Source of the DNA: Chromatiaceae bacterium
GTDB taxonomy: Bacteria > Pseudomonadota > Gammaproteobacteria > Chromatiales > Chromatiaceae
Assembly (NCBI GenBank): GCA_016714645.1
Contig: JADKCI010000002.1
Location: 124,001-188,000 of the forward strand
DNA length: 64,000 nucleotides
Reading direction: 5' to 3'
Positions 9,462-18,721 of this stretch are shown here, piece after piece. The position numbers were made by a program, and so were the translations under genes. Numbering within the stretch: the stretch's first letter is position 1; every line of letters begins with the position of its first letter. The notes beneath the pieces are model-generated. The model had not been told where the DNA came from. It saw nothing but the letters and a program-made list of their open reading frames with translations, and searched no databases.

Positions 9462-9509
9462 GCACAATATCCAGGGTTAGTGATCATCGTCAACCACTAG
9501 ATATTGTGG
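9462..9509 (-). promoter_or_regulatory. Pair of NrdR boxes upstream of nrdA
   Basis: Box 2 (9494-9509, CCACTAGATATTGTGG) matches the NrdR consensus aCACwAtATaTwGtgt at nearly every position. Box 1 (9462-9477, GCACAATATCCAGGGT) is weaker. They are separated by 16 bp (32 bp start to start), the three-helical-turn spacing typical of NrdR tandem sites. NrdR represses nrd operons when bound to ATP/dATP. Confidence 0.8.
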
Positions 9510-9548
9510 TTAAGAGTGCTTGTGGTGGTGAATAGGCTGTGGAAGGCC

Positions 9549-9635
9549 TGTGGATAATTTTCGGGTTCCCGGGTCCGCCGGCGGTCCCTTTTCCCGGCGC
9601 TGGCGCGACTTGGGAGCGGCGGCGCTTGTGGATAA
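9549..9635 (+). promoter_or_regulatory. Two perfect DnaA boxes between nrdA and the CBS gene
   Basis: TGTGGATAA occurs at 9549-9557 and 9627-9635, the exact complement of the TTATCCACA DnaA box. DnaA is known to control nrdAB in E. coli, so replication-coupled control of nrdA is inferred. The rest of the 470-bp gap (9350-9819) shows no further gene that I can support. Confidence 0.6.
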
Positions 9636-9819
9636 ATCAACCCTGGACGCGGCGGGGCGGGCATGGGTTGCCGGAGCTAAAATGACAGCGCCAGGAATCA
9701 CAAAAGGGGGCTATGGCGGGTATAATCCCGCGACGATCACTGAAGGGGGACGGCGCATCCCGAGCGGGGGACCGCCAGATCGGCTGATATTCATAAAAAT
9801 CCAACGGAGAACTGATTCC

Positions 9820-10284
9820 ATGCAAGTCAGAGACGTCATGAACAAGTCGGTGCGCGCGGTGCGTCCCGATACCCGGGTGATGGAAGTAGCCTCCCTGATG
9901 TGCCTTTACCGTTACCACGGTTTACCGGTCACGGAGGAGGACGGCACCCTCATTGGCTTCATCGCCGAGAAAGACCTGCTCCACCATCTCTTCCCCACCT
10001 TCGAACGCCTGATGGAGGAGGGCCTGGGCAACGTGGATCTCGATCTGGAAATGGGCCGGTACGCGGAGGTTCTCGACCTCTATGTGTCCGATCTCATGAC
10101 CCGCAATCCCATCGCGGTGACGCCGGATATGCATGTGCTGCGGGCCACGACCATCATGGTCCGCAACAAATTCCGCCGCATCCCGGTGGCCGAGAATGGC
10201 CGCCTGGTGGGGGTTTTGAGCTTGGGTGATGTCCACAAGGCTATATTCCACGCCAACGTAGCGGGCACCCTCAAGTCCCGTTAG
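9820..10284 (+). CDS. Tandem CBS-domain protein
   Basis: 154 residues made of two CBS motifs: residues 1-60 (MQVRDVMNKSVRAVRPDT ... GLPVTEEDGTLIGFIAEKDL) and about 88-145 (VSDLMTRNPIAVTPDM ... RIPVAENGRLVGVLSLGDV). Paired CBS motifs bind adenosine ligands (AMP, ATP, SAM) and act as energy or redox sensors; stand-alone forms usually regulate partner proteins. ATG 9820 has GGAGA upstream; the frame is open back to 9550, but that segment has no CBS similarity and covers the DnaA boxes. Partner unknown. Confidence 0.88.
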   Translation: MQVRDVMNKSVRAVRPDTRVMEVASLMCLYRYHGLPVTEEDGTLIGFIAEKDLLHHLFPTFERLMEEGLGNVDLDLEMGRYAEVLDLYVSDLMTRNPIAVTPDMHVLRATTIMVRNKFRRIPVAENGRLVGVLSLGDVHKAIFHANVAGTLKSR

Positions 10285-10478
10285 CCGGGCCCTGGGCTCC
10301 GGTTACGCGCCCGGCCCCTGGCGCGATTGGCTGGGAACCCTAGAGCAGGGGTCTGGTCACACTCAGTCTGGAAAAACAAACCTGGCCCGCGGCATTGCCG
10401 GCCGGGTTTCCGAAACCGTGATGGCACATGGCGCGAGCCCCTTGGTGGGCTCCTTCTCCGGACCTTTAGGAGGCAGAT

Positions 10479-11282
10479 ATGAAGACGCGGATTGTCCATG
10501 GGTGCCGCTGGCTCGCCCTGACCAGCCTGGGGTTGGCCCTGGTGGCGGGTCCAGTGGCGGCATCCACCTCGGCCGAGGTCGCCCAGGCCGAGTACGACGA
10601 GGTGCTGGCGCTGACCCCGAATCCCGCCAACGGACACAAGGCCTACATCACCTGCGCCGTTTGTCACCGGCCCGAGGGCTGGGGAACTCTCGATGGGACC
10701 TATCCGCAGATTGCCGGCCAACATCGGACCGTCATCATCAAGCAGTTGGCCGACATCCGGGCGCGCAACCGCGATAATCCCCTCATGTACCCCTTTTCGG
10801 TGCCGCAGGTACTGGGCGGTCCCCAGAATATCGCCGATGTGGCGGCCTATCTGGCGCAACTCCCCATGAATCCCCAAAACGGGGTGGGGCCGGGCACCGA
10901 TCTAGAACTGGGTGCCCAGCTTTACCAGGACAATTGCGCCAAGTGCCATGGCGACCGGGGGCAGGGGGACGAGCAGGAGCATGTCCCCGCTGTCGCGGGC
11001 CAACACTTCAATTATCTGGTGCGCCAGTTCGATGCGATTCGGGACGGCCGACGCAGGAACTCGGATCCCAAGATGGTGGAGCAGATCAAGGGTATGGCGC
11101 CGCGCGAGGAAATGGCGGTCCTGGACTATACCTCGCGCCTGCGTCCTTCCGCCGAACGTCTCGGCGCGGCGGATTGGCGAAACCCGGATTTCCGGGGCTA
11201 TGTCTATCCGAGTCCGCCCGCGAACGCCACGGTCCCTGGCCTGCCCGCAACCCCAGCGCCAACTACGCCACCCCGGCCCTGA
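10479..11282 (+). CDS. Dihaem cytochrome c (c4-like)
   Basis: 267 residues, AGGAGG before the ATG and a signal peptide ending near VAAST. Two haem-binding motifs are visible, CAVCH and CAKCH, in two similar halves, each followed by a PQIAGQH/PAVAGQH segment with methionine ligands downstream (PLMYPF; the second is less certain, KGMAP). This is the layout of cytochrome c4 and related periplasmic dihaem electron carriers. The Pro/Thr-rich tail is longer than usual. It probably shuttles electrons in the periplasm in photosynthetic or sulfur metabolism (inference from family). Confidence 0.88.
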   Translation: MKTRIVHGCRWLALTSLGLALVAGPVAASTSAEVAQAEYDEVLALTPNPANGHKAYITCAVCHRPEGWGTLDGTYPQIAGQHRTVIIKQLADIRARNRDNPLMYPFSVPQVLGGPQNIADVAAYLAQLPMNPQNGVGPGTDLELGAQLYQDNCAKCHGDRGQGDEQEHVPAVAGQHFNYLVRQFDAIRDGRRRNSDPKMVEQIKGMAPREEMAVLDYTSRLRPSAERLGAADWRNPDFRGYVYPSPPANATVPGLPATPAPTTPPRP

Positions 11283-11354
11283 TGATGATCCCGTCCTCTA
11301 CGCTGGTTGACCCCAAGGTTGGCGCCAGGGCCGCGGCCCTAGGTTGAACGCTGT

Positions 11355-14186
11355 ATGACCCTCATGCTCATTGTCCTACTGCCCTTTCTGGGCGCAGTGG
11401 GGGTGGCCTGGGCCAGCAAGCAGGGCCGAGCCGCCGCCATTCTCGTCACCTTCCTGGTCGTTCTGGCCCCGGTGATCCTGCTGTTCTCCCTCCTGGATCC
11501 CCTGGTGGCGGGGGAGACGCGCATCGAGCGCTGGGACTGGCTGCCAGGGGTGGGGCTGGATATCTCCTTCCGTCTGGATGGCCTGGGCCTCCTCTTTGCC
11601 GGCCTCATCCTCGGCATTGGCGGTTTGGTCGTCCTCTATGCCCGCTATTACCTGTCCGAAAAGGACAACCTGGGGCGTCTTTACTCCTATCTGCTCCTAT
11701 TCATGGGCGCCATGCTGGGGGTGGTGCTGTCGGAAAACCTGATTCAGATGCTGATGTTCTGGGAACTGACCAGTCTCAGTTCCTTCCTGCTCGTCGGTTA
11801 CTGGCGCCAGCGCGCAGACGCCCGCCGGGGTGCCCGCATGGCCCTGGCGATGACCGGTGCCGGTGGCCTGGCCCTCTTTGGCGGCATTCTGCTGCTTGGC
11901 CAGATGACGGGCAGCTATGAGCTGAGCGTCGTCCTGGCCTCGGGGGATCTCATCCGCGCCCACCCCTTTTACGGGCCGACCCTGCTCCTGATCCTGCTGG
12001 GGATTTTTACCAAATCCGCCCAGTTCCCGTTCCACTTCTGGCTACCCCATGCCATGGCGGCCCCCACGCCGGTCTCCAGCTATCTGCATTCGGCGACCAT
12101 GGTCAAGGCCGGGGTCTTCCTGCTGGCGCGCCTCTTTCCGGCCCTGTCGGGGACCTGGGAATGGAACTATTTCGTGACGGGCTTTGGCATGATGACCTTG
12201 CTGACCGGTGCCGTCATCGCCCTCTTCCAGCACGATATCAAGGGTCTACTGGCCTATTCCACCATCAGCCACCTGGGGCTCATCACGGTCCTATTCGGCA
12301 TCGGTACCCCCATGGCGGCGGTGGCCGGGGTCTTTCACATCATCAACCACGCCACCTTCAAGGCGGGCCTCTTCATGGCCGCCGGCATCATCGACCACGA
12401 AACCGGCACCCGAGACATGCGGCGCATCAACGGGCTCTGGCGCGTTATGCCCTACACGGGCACCCTGGCCATGGTGGCGGCCTCGGCCATGGCCGGCGTG
12501 CCTCTCTTCAATGGCTTTCTGTCCAAGGAGATGTTCTTTGGCGAGGCCGCCGCGGTCGCCGGGACCCTGTGGCTCGGTTGGTTGGTGCCGGTAGCGGCCA
12601 CCCTCGCGGGGGCCTTCGCGGTCGCCTATTCCCTGCGGTTTGTCCACGATGTCTTTTTCAATGGGGAGCCGGTGGACTTACCCCACCAGCCCCACGAACC
12701 CCCGCGCTGGATGCGGGTACCGGTGGAGGTGCTGGTCGTCCTTTGCCTCCTGGTGGGCATGGCCCCGGCCCTGACGGTGGAACCGATCCTGAATCTGGCG
12801 GTAGAAGCCGTGCTTCAAGGGCCGCCACCAGTCCATGACCTGGCCCTCTGGCATGGCTTCAGCCCCGCCGTCTTCATGAGTCTCATCGCCATGACCGGCG
12901 GCGTCCTCATCTACGCCGCGCGCAAGCCCCTCTATGTCTGGTGGGATCGGGTGGGGGATCGGCTCGACGCCCGGCGGGGCTATGATTGGGCACTGAACCG
13001 CTTGGTGCTTCTGGCCCAGGGTGTCACGGCCTGGCTGGGTAAGGCCTCCCTGCAACGGCTGCTGTTGACCTTTCTCATCTCGGCCTTGGTGCTGGGGACC
13101 GCAGGTTGGCTGGGATCGGGTTCCTCCTTGACGGGGCCCTTGCCCTTGCTGCCCCTCGACGTCGTCAGCCTGGTGGCCAGTATCATCATGGTCGGGGCAG
13201 CCCTCGCGACCCTGATCTGGCATTGCCAGCGCTTTCTCGGCCTCATCCTCCTGGGTGCCGTCGGCCTGATGGTCGCCCTGATTTTTGTCATCTTCTCCGC
13301 CCCCGACCTGGCCTTGACCCAATTGTCCGTCGAAGTGGTGACCGTGATCCTGCTGCTCCTGGCCCTCTTTTTCCTCCCCCAGGCCTCGCGCCCGGAGACC
13401 CATCGCCTCAGGCGCATCCGGGACCTGGTGGTGGCGCTGTTCGCGGGTCTCGGCATGAGCGCCCTGACCTGGGCCCTCCTGACCCGGCCCTACGAGAGCA
13501 TCGCCGGCTACTTCCTGGAGAACAGCATTCCCGGCGGCGGGGGCCGCAACGTGGTCAATGTCATCCTGGTGGATTTTCGTGGCTTCGATACCCTGGGCGA
13601 GATCACGGTCCTGGCCCTGGCAGGTCTGGCGATCCACGCCATGCTGGAGAATCTCCGGCTGGCGGGCCAGCCTGGCGATGGCCTGGACCGGCTCTGGGAC
13701 CGGGACGCGCATCCCATCATCCTGTCTTCGCTGGCGCGCCTGGTATTGCCCCTGACTTTGCTGGTGGCCGTCTTTATTCTGCTCCGGGGCCATAACCTAC
13801 CGGGTGGTGGCTTTATCGCCGGCCTCGTCACGGCCATCGCCCTCATTCTGCAGTATCTGGCCAATGGCGTGGCCTGGACCCAGAAGCGCTTGCCGGGCAG
13901 GATGCAGCCCCTGATCGGCACTGGCCTGCTCATCGCCACCCTCACGGGCGTGGCGAGCTTCCTCTTTGGCTATCCCTATTTGACGACGACCTTCGGTCAT
14001 TTCGACTGGCCCCTGGTGGGTGAATTCGAGCTGGCCTCCGCCATGATCTTCGACCTGGGGGTGTGGCTGGTGGTAGTGGGGGCGACCTTGTTGATCCTCA
14101 TCCATCTGGGCTTGATGCACGATGCCACCCGGGAGACCGGGCCTGGCGGCGCGCCGGAGGCGATGGCCGCGGGGAGGGACGGCTGA
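11355..14186 (+). CDS. mrpA: Mrp Na+/H+ antiporter, fused subunits A and B
   Basis: 943 residues and about 20 membrane helices. The first 640 residues are the NuoL-like MrpA core with the conserved proton-path signatures (MLMFWELTSLSSFLLVGYW, HFWLPHAMAAPTPVSSYLHSATMVKAGVFLL). The C-terminal 200 residues contain the MrpB domain (GHNLPGGGFIAGLV), which is a separate protein in group 1 operons. The A+B fusion identifies a group 2 Mrp/Pha system. It is the first gene of the operon; the next start overlaps its end. The complex exports Na+ (or K+) in exchange for H+ at the cytoplasmic membrane. Confidence 0.93.
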   Translation: MTLMLIVLLPFLGAVGVAWASKQGRAAAILVTFLVVLAPVILLFSLLDPLVAGETRIERWDWLPGVGLDISFRLDGLGLLFAGLILGIGGLVVLYARYYLSEKDNLGRLYSYLLLFMGAMLGVVLSENLIQMLMFWELTSLSSFLLVGYWRQRADARRGARMALAMTGAGGLALFGGILLLGQMTGSYELSVVLASGDLIRAHPFYGPTLLLILLGIFTKSAQFPFHFWLPHAMAAPTPVSSYLHSATMVKAGVFLLARLFPALSGTWEWNYFVTGFGMMTLLTGAVIALFQHDIKGLLAYSTISHLGLITVLFGIGTPMAAVAGVFHIINHATFKAGLFMAAGIIDHETGTRDMRRINGLWRVMPYTGTLAMVAASAMAGVPLFNGFLSKEMFFGEAAAVAGTLWLGWLVPVAATLAGAFAVAYSLRFVHDVFFNGEPVDLPHQPHEPPRWMRVPVEVLVVLCLLVGMAPALTVEPILNLAVEAVLQGPPPVHDLALWHGFSPAVFMSLIAMTGGVLIYAARKPLYVWWDRVGDRLDARRGYDWALNRLVLLAQGVTAWLGKASLQRLLLTFLISALVLGTAGWLGSGSSLTGPLPLLPLDVVSLVASIIMVGAALATLIWHCQRFLGLILLGAVGLMVALIFVIFSAPDLALTQLSVEVVTVILLLLALFFLPQASRPETHRLRRIRDLVVALFAGLGMSALTWALLTRPYESIAGYFLENSIPGGGGRNVVNVILVDFRGFDTLGEITVLALAGLAIHAMLENLRLAGQPGDGLDRLWDRDAHPIILSSLARLVLPLTLLVAVFILLRGHNLPGGGFIAGLVTAIALILQYLANGVAWTQKRLPGRMQPLIGTGLLIATLTGVASFLFGYPYLTTTFGHFDWPLVGEFELASAMIFDLGVWLVVVGATLLILIHLGLMHDATRETGPGGAPEAMAAGRDG

Positions 14187-14519
14187 ATGGAGGCCATCAT
14201 CTCTCTCCTGGTCGGTGTGCTGACCACCTGTGGCGTCTATTTGCTGCTGCGGGCCCAGACTTTCTCGGTGGTGCTGGGGCTAACGCTCCTTTCCTACGCC
14301 GTCAATCTCTTTCTCTTTGCCTCCGGGCGGCTGGTGATCGGCCGGCCGCCGGTGATTGGCCTCGGCCCCTCCGGGTACACCGACCCCTTGCCCCAGGCCC
14401 TGGTGCTCACGGCGATCGTCATCGGCTTCGCCATGACGGCCTTTGTCATCCTGCTGGCGATCAAGGCCCGGGCGGAGTTGGGGACCGACCAGGTGGATGG
14501 GGAGGCAAACCATGAGTGA
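14187..14519 (+). CDS. mrpC: Mrp antiporter subunit C
   Basis: 110 residues with three membrane helices, NuoK-like (VLGLTLLSYAVNLFLFASG, PLPQALVLTAIVIGFAMTAF). The PLPQALVLTAIVI motif is typical of MrpC. The gene begins directly after the stop of mrpA and its stop overlaps the start of mrpD (ATGAGTGA), indicating translational coupling. Confidence 0.93.
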   Translation: MEAIISLLVGVLTTCGVYLLLRAQTFSVVLGLTLLSYAVNLFLFASGRLVIGRPPVIGLGPSGYTDPLPQALVLTAIVIGFAMTAFVILLAIKARAELGTDQVDGEANHE

Positions 14520-16014
14520 TTTGGCCATAGCTCCGGTCCTGGTCCCCTTGGTGGTGGGGGTGGTGCTGCTCTTGTTCCGGGAAGGGAACCTGCGCTGGCG
14601 CCGCGGCCTGGGGCTCCTGTCCGTGGCGGTACAGGTCCTGCTGGCCATGGCCTTGCTGGATGCCACCCTGGACGGTGCCATCCTGACCCATGCCCTGGGC
14701 AACTGGCCCGCGCCCTACGGTATCGTCCTGGTGGCGGATCGGCTGGCGGCCTGGATGCTACTGATCACGGCCCTGGTGGCTCTGTTCGCCCTCTGGCACG
14801 CCTGTCAGGGCCTGGATGCCCAGGGCCGGCACTTTCATGTCCTCTTCCAGTTGCAGTTGTTCGGCCTCAATGGCGCCTTCCTCACCGGCGATCTGTTTAA
14901 CCTCTTTGTCTTCTTCGAGGTCCTGCTGCTGGCCTCCTACGGTCTGGCCCTGCATGGGGGTGGCGCCGCCCGGACCCTGGCGAACCTGCACTATGTGGTG
15001 ATCAACCTGGCCGGTTCCGCGCTCTTTCTGATCGCCGCCGGCCTCCTCTACGGCCTCTTCGGCACCCTGAACATGGCTCATCTGGCCCTGCTCATGGCCC
15101 AGACGCCGGAGGCCAACCTGGGTCCGGTGCGCACGGCGGTCCTGCTGCTGTTTGGCGTCTTCGCCCTTAAGGCGGCGCTCCTACCTCTGCACCTCTGGCT
15201 GCCCGCCACCTATGGCCGCGCCAGTGCCCCGGTGGCGGCCCTCTTCGCCATCATGACCAAGGTCGGGGCCTACGCTATCCTGCGCATCGCCACCCTGATG
15301 CTCGGCGCCGCCGCCCCGGGCTTCACGGGCCTCTACCAGGACTGGCTCCTGCCCCTGGCCCTGGTGACCCTGCTGGCCGGCATGGTGGGGGCCCTGGGTG
15401 CCCGGCGCCTGACGGATCAAGCCGCCTATCTGGTGATCGCCTCGGTGGGGACCCTGCTCATCGCCTTCGGTCTCGGCGGTCGGGACGCCATCGCCGCCGG
15501 TCTCTATTATCTGCCCCACTCGACCTTTGCCGCCGCCGCCCTCTTCCTGCTGACGGACCGCATCGCCCAGGGGCGGGGGGCGTTCGGCGATCGCTTCGAG
15601 CCCGCGCCGGATATCCCCTCGGCCCCCCTGGTCGGTGCCCTCTTTTTCCTGTGCGCCGTGCTGCTGGCGGGTCTGCCGCCCTTCTCGGGCTTTATCGGCA
15701 AGTTCCTACTGCTGCGGGCGTCCCTGGCCCATCCGGCCTGGCCCTGGGTCCTGGGGGTCGTCCTGACGAGCGGCCTCCTGGGCATTCTGGCCCTGGCCCG
15801 CTCCGGGAGCCTGCTCTTCTTCCGGTCGGCGGCGGTCCCGGGGGTGGTCGCGGTGGGCAACCGGCCCGTGACCCTGGGCCCCGCCATCGGTCTACTCATG
15901 CTGACGTTGATTCTGACCTTTGGGGCCGGAACCTGGCTGGAGGTGACGACCGCCATCGCGGATCAGTTGCTGGAGCCGGGGCTCTATATCCAGGCGGTCC
16001 TGGCAGAGGGGTGA
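14512..16014 (+). CDS. mrpD: Mrp antiporter subunit D
   Basis: 500 residues and about 14 membrane helices, NuoM/N-like. ATG 14512 is chosen because GGGGAGG lies ahead and it overlaps the mrpC stop; the frame is open further back without support. Key segments are FNLFVFFEVLLLASYGL and LKAALLPLHLWLPATYGRASAPVAALFAIMTKVG, containing the conserved lysines and glutamate of the proton channel. The next Mrp gene is delayed by about 600 bp, where a DsrE-like gene is inserted. Confidence 0.92.
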   Translation: MSDLAIAPVLVPLVVGVVLLLFREGNLRWRRGLGLLSVAVQVLLAMALLDATLDGAILTHALGNWPAPYGIVLVADRLAAWMLLITALVALFALWHACQGLDAQGRHFHVLFQLQLFGLNGAFLTGDLFNLFVFFEVLLLASYGLALHGGGAARTLANLHYVVINLAGSALFLIAAGLLYGLFGTLNMAHLALLMAQTPEANLGPVRTAVLLLFGVFALKAALLPLHLWLPATYGRASAPVAALFAIMTKVGAYAILRIATLMLGAAAPGFTGLYQDWLLPLALVTLLAGMVGALGARRLTDQAAYLVIASVGTLLIAFGLGGRDAIAAGLYYLPHSTFAAAALFLLTDRIAQGRGAFGDRFEPAPDIPSAPLVGALFFLCAVLLAGLPPFSGFIGKFLLLRASLAHPAWPWVLGVVLTSGLLGILALARSGSLLFFRSAAVPGVVAVGNRPVTLGPAIGLLMLTLILTFGAGTWLEVTTAIADQLLEPGLYIQAVLAEG

Positions 16015-16217
16015 TCCGGGGATTGGACCACCGCCACCCGGCCTTCCCGCTACAGAGGCCGAACAATGACTGGCGCTGGGATTATCTTTCAAGCAAGCGG
16101 CCTCTCACCGGGGTTCGCATGGGTTTCGTCAACCCCCTATACTTCAACCTTCGATGCCGTTTGGTGGATGCCGATTTCATCAACCAAGATGACAATAACC
16201 CCCAGAGAGGAAACACC

Positions 16218-16631
16218 ATGCCGAAAATACGACACCTATTATTGGGACTGGCCCTGGTTTTGATGTCCGCGGTAGTGCTGGCGGAGGATCTCGTCGTTTA
16301 CCACATCGATGATGCGACGGTGGCCCCCAAGGCCTTGCGCAATGTCCAAAATCATCTGGATGTTGATCCCCTCGCCAAAATCTCCGTGGTATCGCATGCC
16401 AATGGCGTGGATTTCCTCATGACCGATGCCAAGGATCCCAAAGGCAATCCCTACGAAAACCTCATCAAGCCACTCGTCCAGCGGGGCGTAACCTTCGAGG
16501 TATGCCAGATCACCCTCAAAAACCGTAATCTGAAGCCGGAGCAGTTTATCAGCGAGGTGGTGTACACACCCTCCGGCGTGGTGCGGCTGGCCCAACTTCA
16601 GCACGAGGGCGCGGCCTATATCAAGCCTTGA
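16218..16631 (+). CDS. Secreted DsrE/F-like protein inside the mrp operon
   Basis: 137 residues. A signal peptide (LLLGLALVLMSAVVLAED) directs it to the periplasm. The mature part has the DsrE/F fold signature: a VVYHIDD strand, VSHANGVDFL, and a single Cys in TFEVCQITLKNR at the usual active-site position. Family members act in sulfur relay, but exported forms have no clear role. ATG 16218 has AGAGAGG upstream. A 200-bp gap after mrpD precedes it, and mrpE follows after 6 bp, so it is probably expressed with mrpE-G. Confidence 0.8.
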   Translation: MPKIRHLLLGLALVLMSAVVLAEDLVVYHIDDATVAPKALRNVQNHLDVDPLAKISVVSHANGVDFLMTDAKDPKGNPYENLIKPLVQRGVTFEVCQITLKNRNLKPEQFISEVVYTPSGVVRLAQLQHEGAAYIKP

Positions 16632-16637
16632 GAGTAG

Positions 16638-17162
16638 ATGAGAATCTTGATGACCCCGTTCCCGCGCTGGCTGCCCCAGCCCCGGCTGACCCTGGTCCTC
16701 GTCCTGGTATGGCTCCTGCTCAACAACAGTCTGGCGCCGGGGCATATCCTGCTCGGGCTGTTGCTGGGCTGGCTGATCCCACTCTTTACCTGGCGCTTTT
16801 GGCCAGAGACCCTACGGTTGCACGCGCCTCTGACCCTGCTGCGCTTCATCGGCGTGGTCCTGTGGGACATCCTGGTGGCCAACCTGACCGTGGCCCGGCT
16901 CATCCTGGGCCAACCCGGGAAGCTGAGGCCGGCCTTCTTCGAGGTGCCCCTGGACCTCAAGGGCGAGATCGGCATCAGCCTTCTGGCCAACACCATCAGC
17001 CTGACGCCAGGCACCGTGTCCCTGGAGCTCAGCCCGGATCACCGTAGCCTGCGGGTACATGCCCTGGATGCCCCAGACCCGGATGCCCTGATCCAGGAGA
17101 TCAAGGCGCGCTACGAGGCCCCACTGAAAAAGGTGTTCGAACCATGCTCGCCATCGTCCTGA
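16638..17162 (+). CDS. mrpE: Mrp antiporter subunit E
   Basis: 174 residues with two or three N-terminal membrane helices and a soluble C-terminal part. The motifs ANTISLTPGTVSLEL and LNNSLAPGHILLGLLLG identify MrpE. Its end overlaps the start of mrpF by 19 bp. The ATG follows a GAGAGT stretch, though the ribosome site is weak, which fits coupling with the preceding DsrE-like gene. Confidence 0.92.
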   Translation: MRILMTPFPRWLPQPRLTLVLVLVWLLLNNSLAPGHILLGLLLGWLIPLFTWRFWPETLRLHAPLTLLRFIGVVLWDILVANLTVARLILGQPGKLRPAFFEVPLDLKGEIGISLLANTISLTPGTVSLELSPDHRSLRVHALDAPDPDALIQEIKARYEAPLKKVFEPCSPSS

Positions 17163-17413
17163 ACATGGCCTTTGCCCTGGTGGCCGTGGCGATCGCCCTC
17201 GGCTTTTGGCGTCTCCTGGTAGGTCCCAGTGCCCCGGACCGCATCCTGGCCCTGGACACCCTCGCCATCAATGCCATCGCCCTCTTGATCCTGCTGGGGA
17301 TCCGGTTGGGTTCCGGCCTCTATTTCGAGGCCGCCCTGCTGATTGCCCTCATTGGCTTCGTCAGTACCGTGGCCCTGTGCAAGTATCTCTTGCGCGGGGA
17401 TATTATCGATTAG
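17144..17413 (+). CDS. mrpF: Mrp antiporter subunit F
   Basis: 89 residues with three membrane helices. The family signature GPSAPDRILALDTLAINAIA is present. It overlaps mrpE and is followed by mrpG after 23 bp. The subunit is needed for antiporter activity and in some relatives for bile-salt or cholate efflux. Confidence 0.93.
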   Translation: MLAIVLNMAFALVAVAIALGFWRLLVGPSAPDRILALDTLAINAIALLILLGIRLGSGLYFEAALLIALIGFVSTVALCKYLLRGDIID

Positions 17414-17436
17414 CCCGGCCCCGGGAGTCTCTCAAG

Positions 17437-17763
17437 ATGCTGGAACTGTTGCTGTCCTTCCTGATCCTGGCCGGGGCTATTTTTACCTTCATTGGCGCCC
17501 TGGGGCTGGCGCGCCTGCCCGATTTTTACACCCGCCTCCATGCCCCCACCAAGGCCACGACCCTGGGAGTGGGGAGCCTGCTCATTGCCTCCGCGATTAA
17601 TTTCAGTACCCAGGGCCCTGGCATCAGCCTGCACGAGATTCTGGTTACCCTCTTTCTCTTCATCACCGCCCCCGTCTCCGCCCACCTGCTGGCCAAGGCG
17701 GCGCTGCACCTGAAGGTGCCGAGGGTTGGGCAAAGCGCGAGACCGGGGGATTCATCCCAATAG
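17437..17763 (+). CDS. mrpG: Mrp antiporter subunit G
   Basis: 108 residues with three membrane helices and the MrpG motif ARLPDFYTRLHAPTKATTLG. ATG 17437 begins the family homology; the frame is open further back. It is the last gene of the operon. The 260 bp that follow (17764-18024) hold no gene that I can support. Confidence 0.92.
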   Translation: MLELLLSFLILAGAIFTFIGALGLARLPDFYTRLHAPTKATTLGVGSLLIASAINFSTQGPGISLHEILVTLFLFITAPVSAHLLAKAALHLKVPRVGQSARPGDSSQ

Positions 17764-18024
17764 CGGCTGGGGGGCCTGGAAACAAGCGGGGATAAGCCGC
17801 CAGGGTTCTCGGGCGGCCAGGGCAGGGGGAGATTCGTCGGCGGGCGGGCTGATTTCCCAGAGCCCGTCCCTCTTTGGCACATAACAGGAGGGTCGGGTGG
17901 GGGCTGGCGGGGGTGTCGACAGCAGGGATGCTGTCGCCAAGCCTACAGGGACGTATTCACGGCGTCCCCCGCCAGACACCACCCGGCCCGGGAAACCGAA
18001 AACACAGGTGTTGTTGGGTATACA

Positions 18025-18630
18025 TCAGGGTGCGAAGGGCATCCAGGGCATCATGCGTCCGGCGCGGCCCATGGTGGAGTCCAGGTTACTGGTGATAACG
18101 CTCATTTTGACGTTGATTTGATTGAGTTCGCCGACGATGGCGGGCAGGGCTGCCATTTGACCGCTCATGACGCGCATGTTCCGTTCCATCTCCGGCAGGG
18201 TATCCATGGTCTTGGTCATACGAAAGAGCATCAGGGCCACCAGGGCGCCGGCCTGATCGGGCTCCCAGGTCTGCATGTAATGGTCCAGCCATTCCGCCTC
18301 CTTAGCGAATTTCTCCAGTTCCGCCCGTGTTGCCTCCGGCAGCATGGCCAGGAGTTCCCGGCGTTGGGCGGCACGGGCCTCCGGGCTCATCGCGGTCGCT
18401 GGCGCGGTAACGGGGGCCTGGGGCTCGGCGCTGGAAATGGCCTGGTAGCCGGACCAGCCCGCCAGGATCGCCATCAATCCCAGTCCCAGGGCCATGAGGC
18501 GCAGACGGCTTGACTGGTGACGGGTTTCGGCGCGGGCGATTTGCAACTCATGGAGGATGAGCCGCAAGCCTTCCTCCCCGAGGATGGGCTGGGTTTGCTC
18601 CGCCGGGGACGCAGCGAGGGGGCGTGGCAT
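18025..18630 (-). CDS. Unknown single-pass membrane protein
   Basis: 201 residues from ATG 18630, chosen for GGAGA 6 bp upstream; further in-frame starts lie at 18702 and 18756. One membrane helix (LRLMALGLGLMAILAGWSGY, about 45-64) is followed by a Pro/Ala linker and a helical, Met-rich region (MLFRMTKTMDTLPEMERNMRVMSGQMA) ending in MMPWMPF. I do not recognise a family. The Met-rich C-terminal helices are reminiscent of coiled-coil sensors or of copper-associated proteins, but there is no clear motif. It runs in the same direction as the next reverse gene, 92 bp apart. Confidence 0.6.
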   Translation of the reverse strand: MPRPLAASPAEQTQPILGEEGLRLILHELQIARAETRHQSSRLRLMALGLGLMAILAGWSGYQAISSAEPQAPVTAPATAMSPEARAAQRRELLAMLPEATRAELEKFAKEAEWLDHYMQTWEPDQAGALVALMLFRMTKTMDTLPEMERNMRVMSGQMAALPAIVGELNQINVKMSVITSNLDSTMGRAGRMMPWMPFAP

Positions 18631-18721
18631 GGGGTTCTCCGAAGGGCCTGGGTTGATGGCCGGGGATGAAGGATCAGTGTGGGTACGAATCTCTAACCGC
18701 ATCAGGGTACTCGGCACGTCT

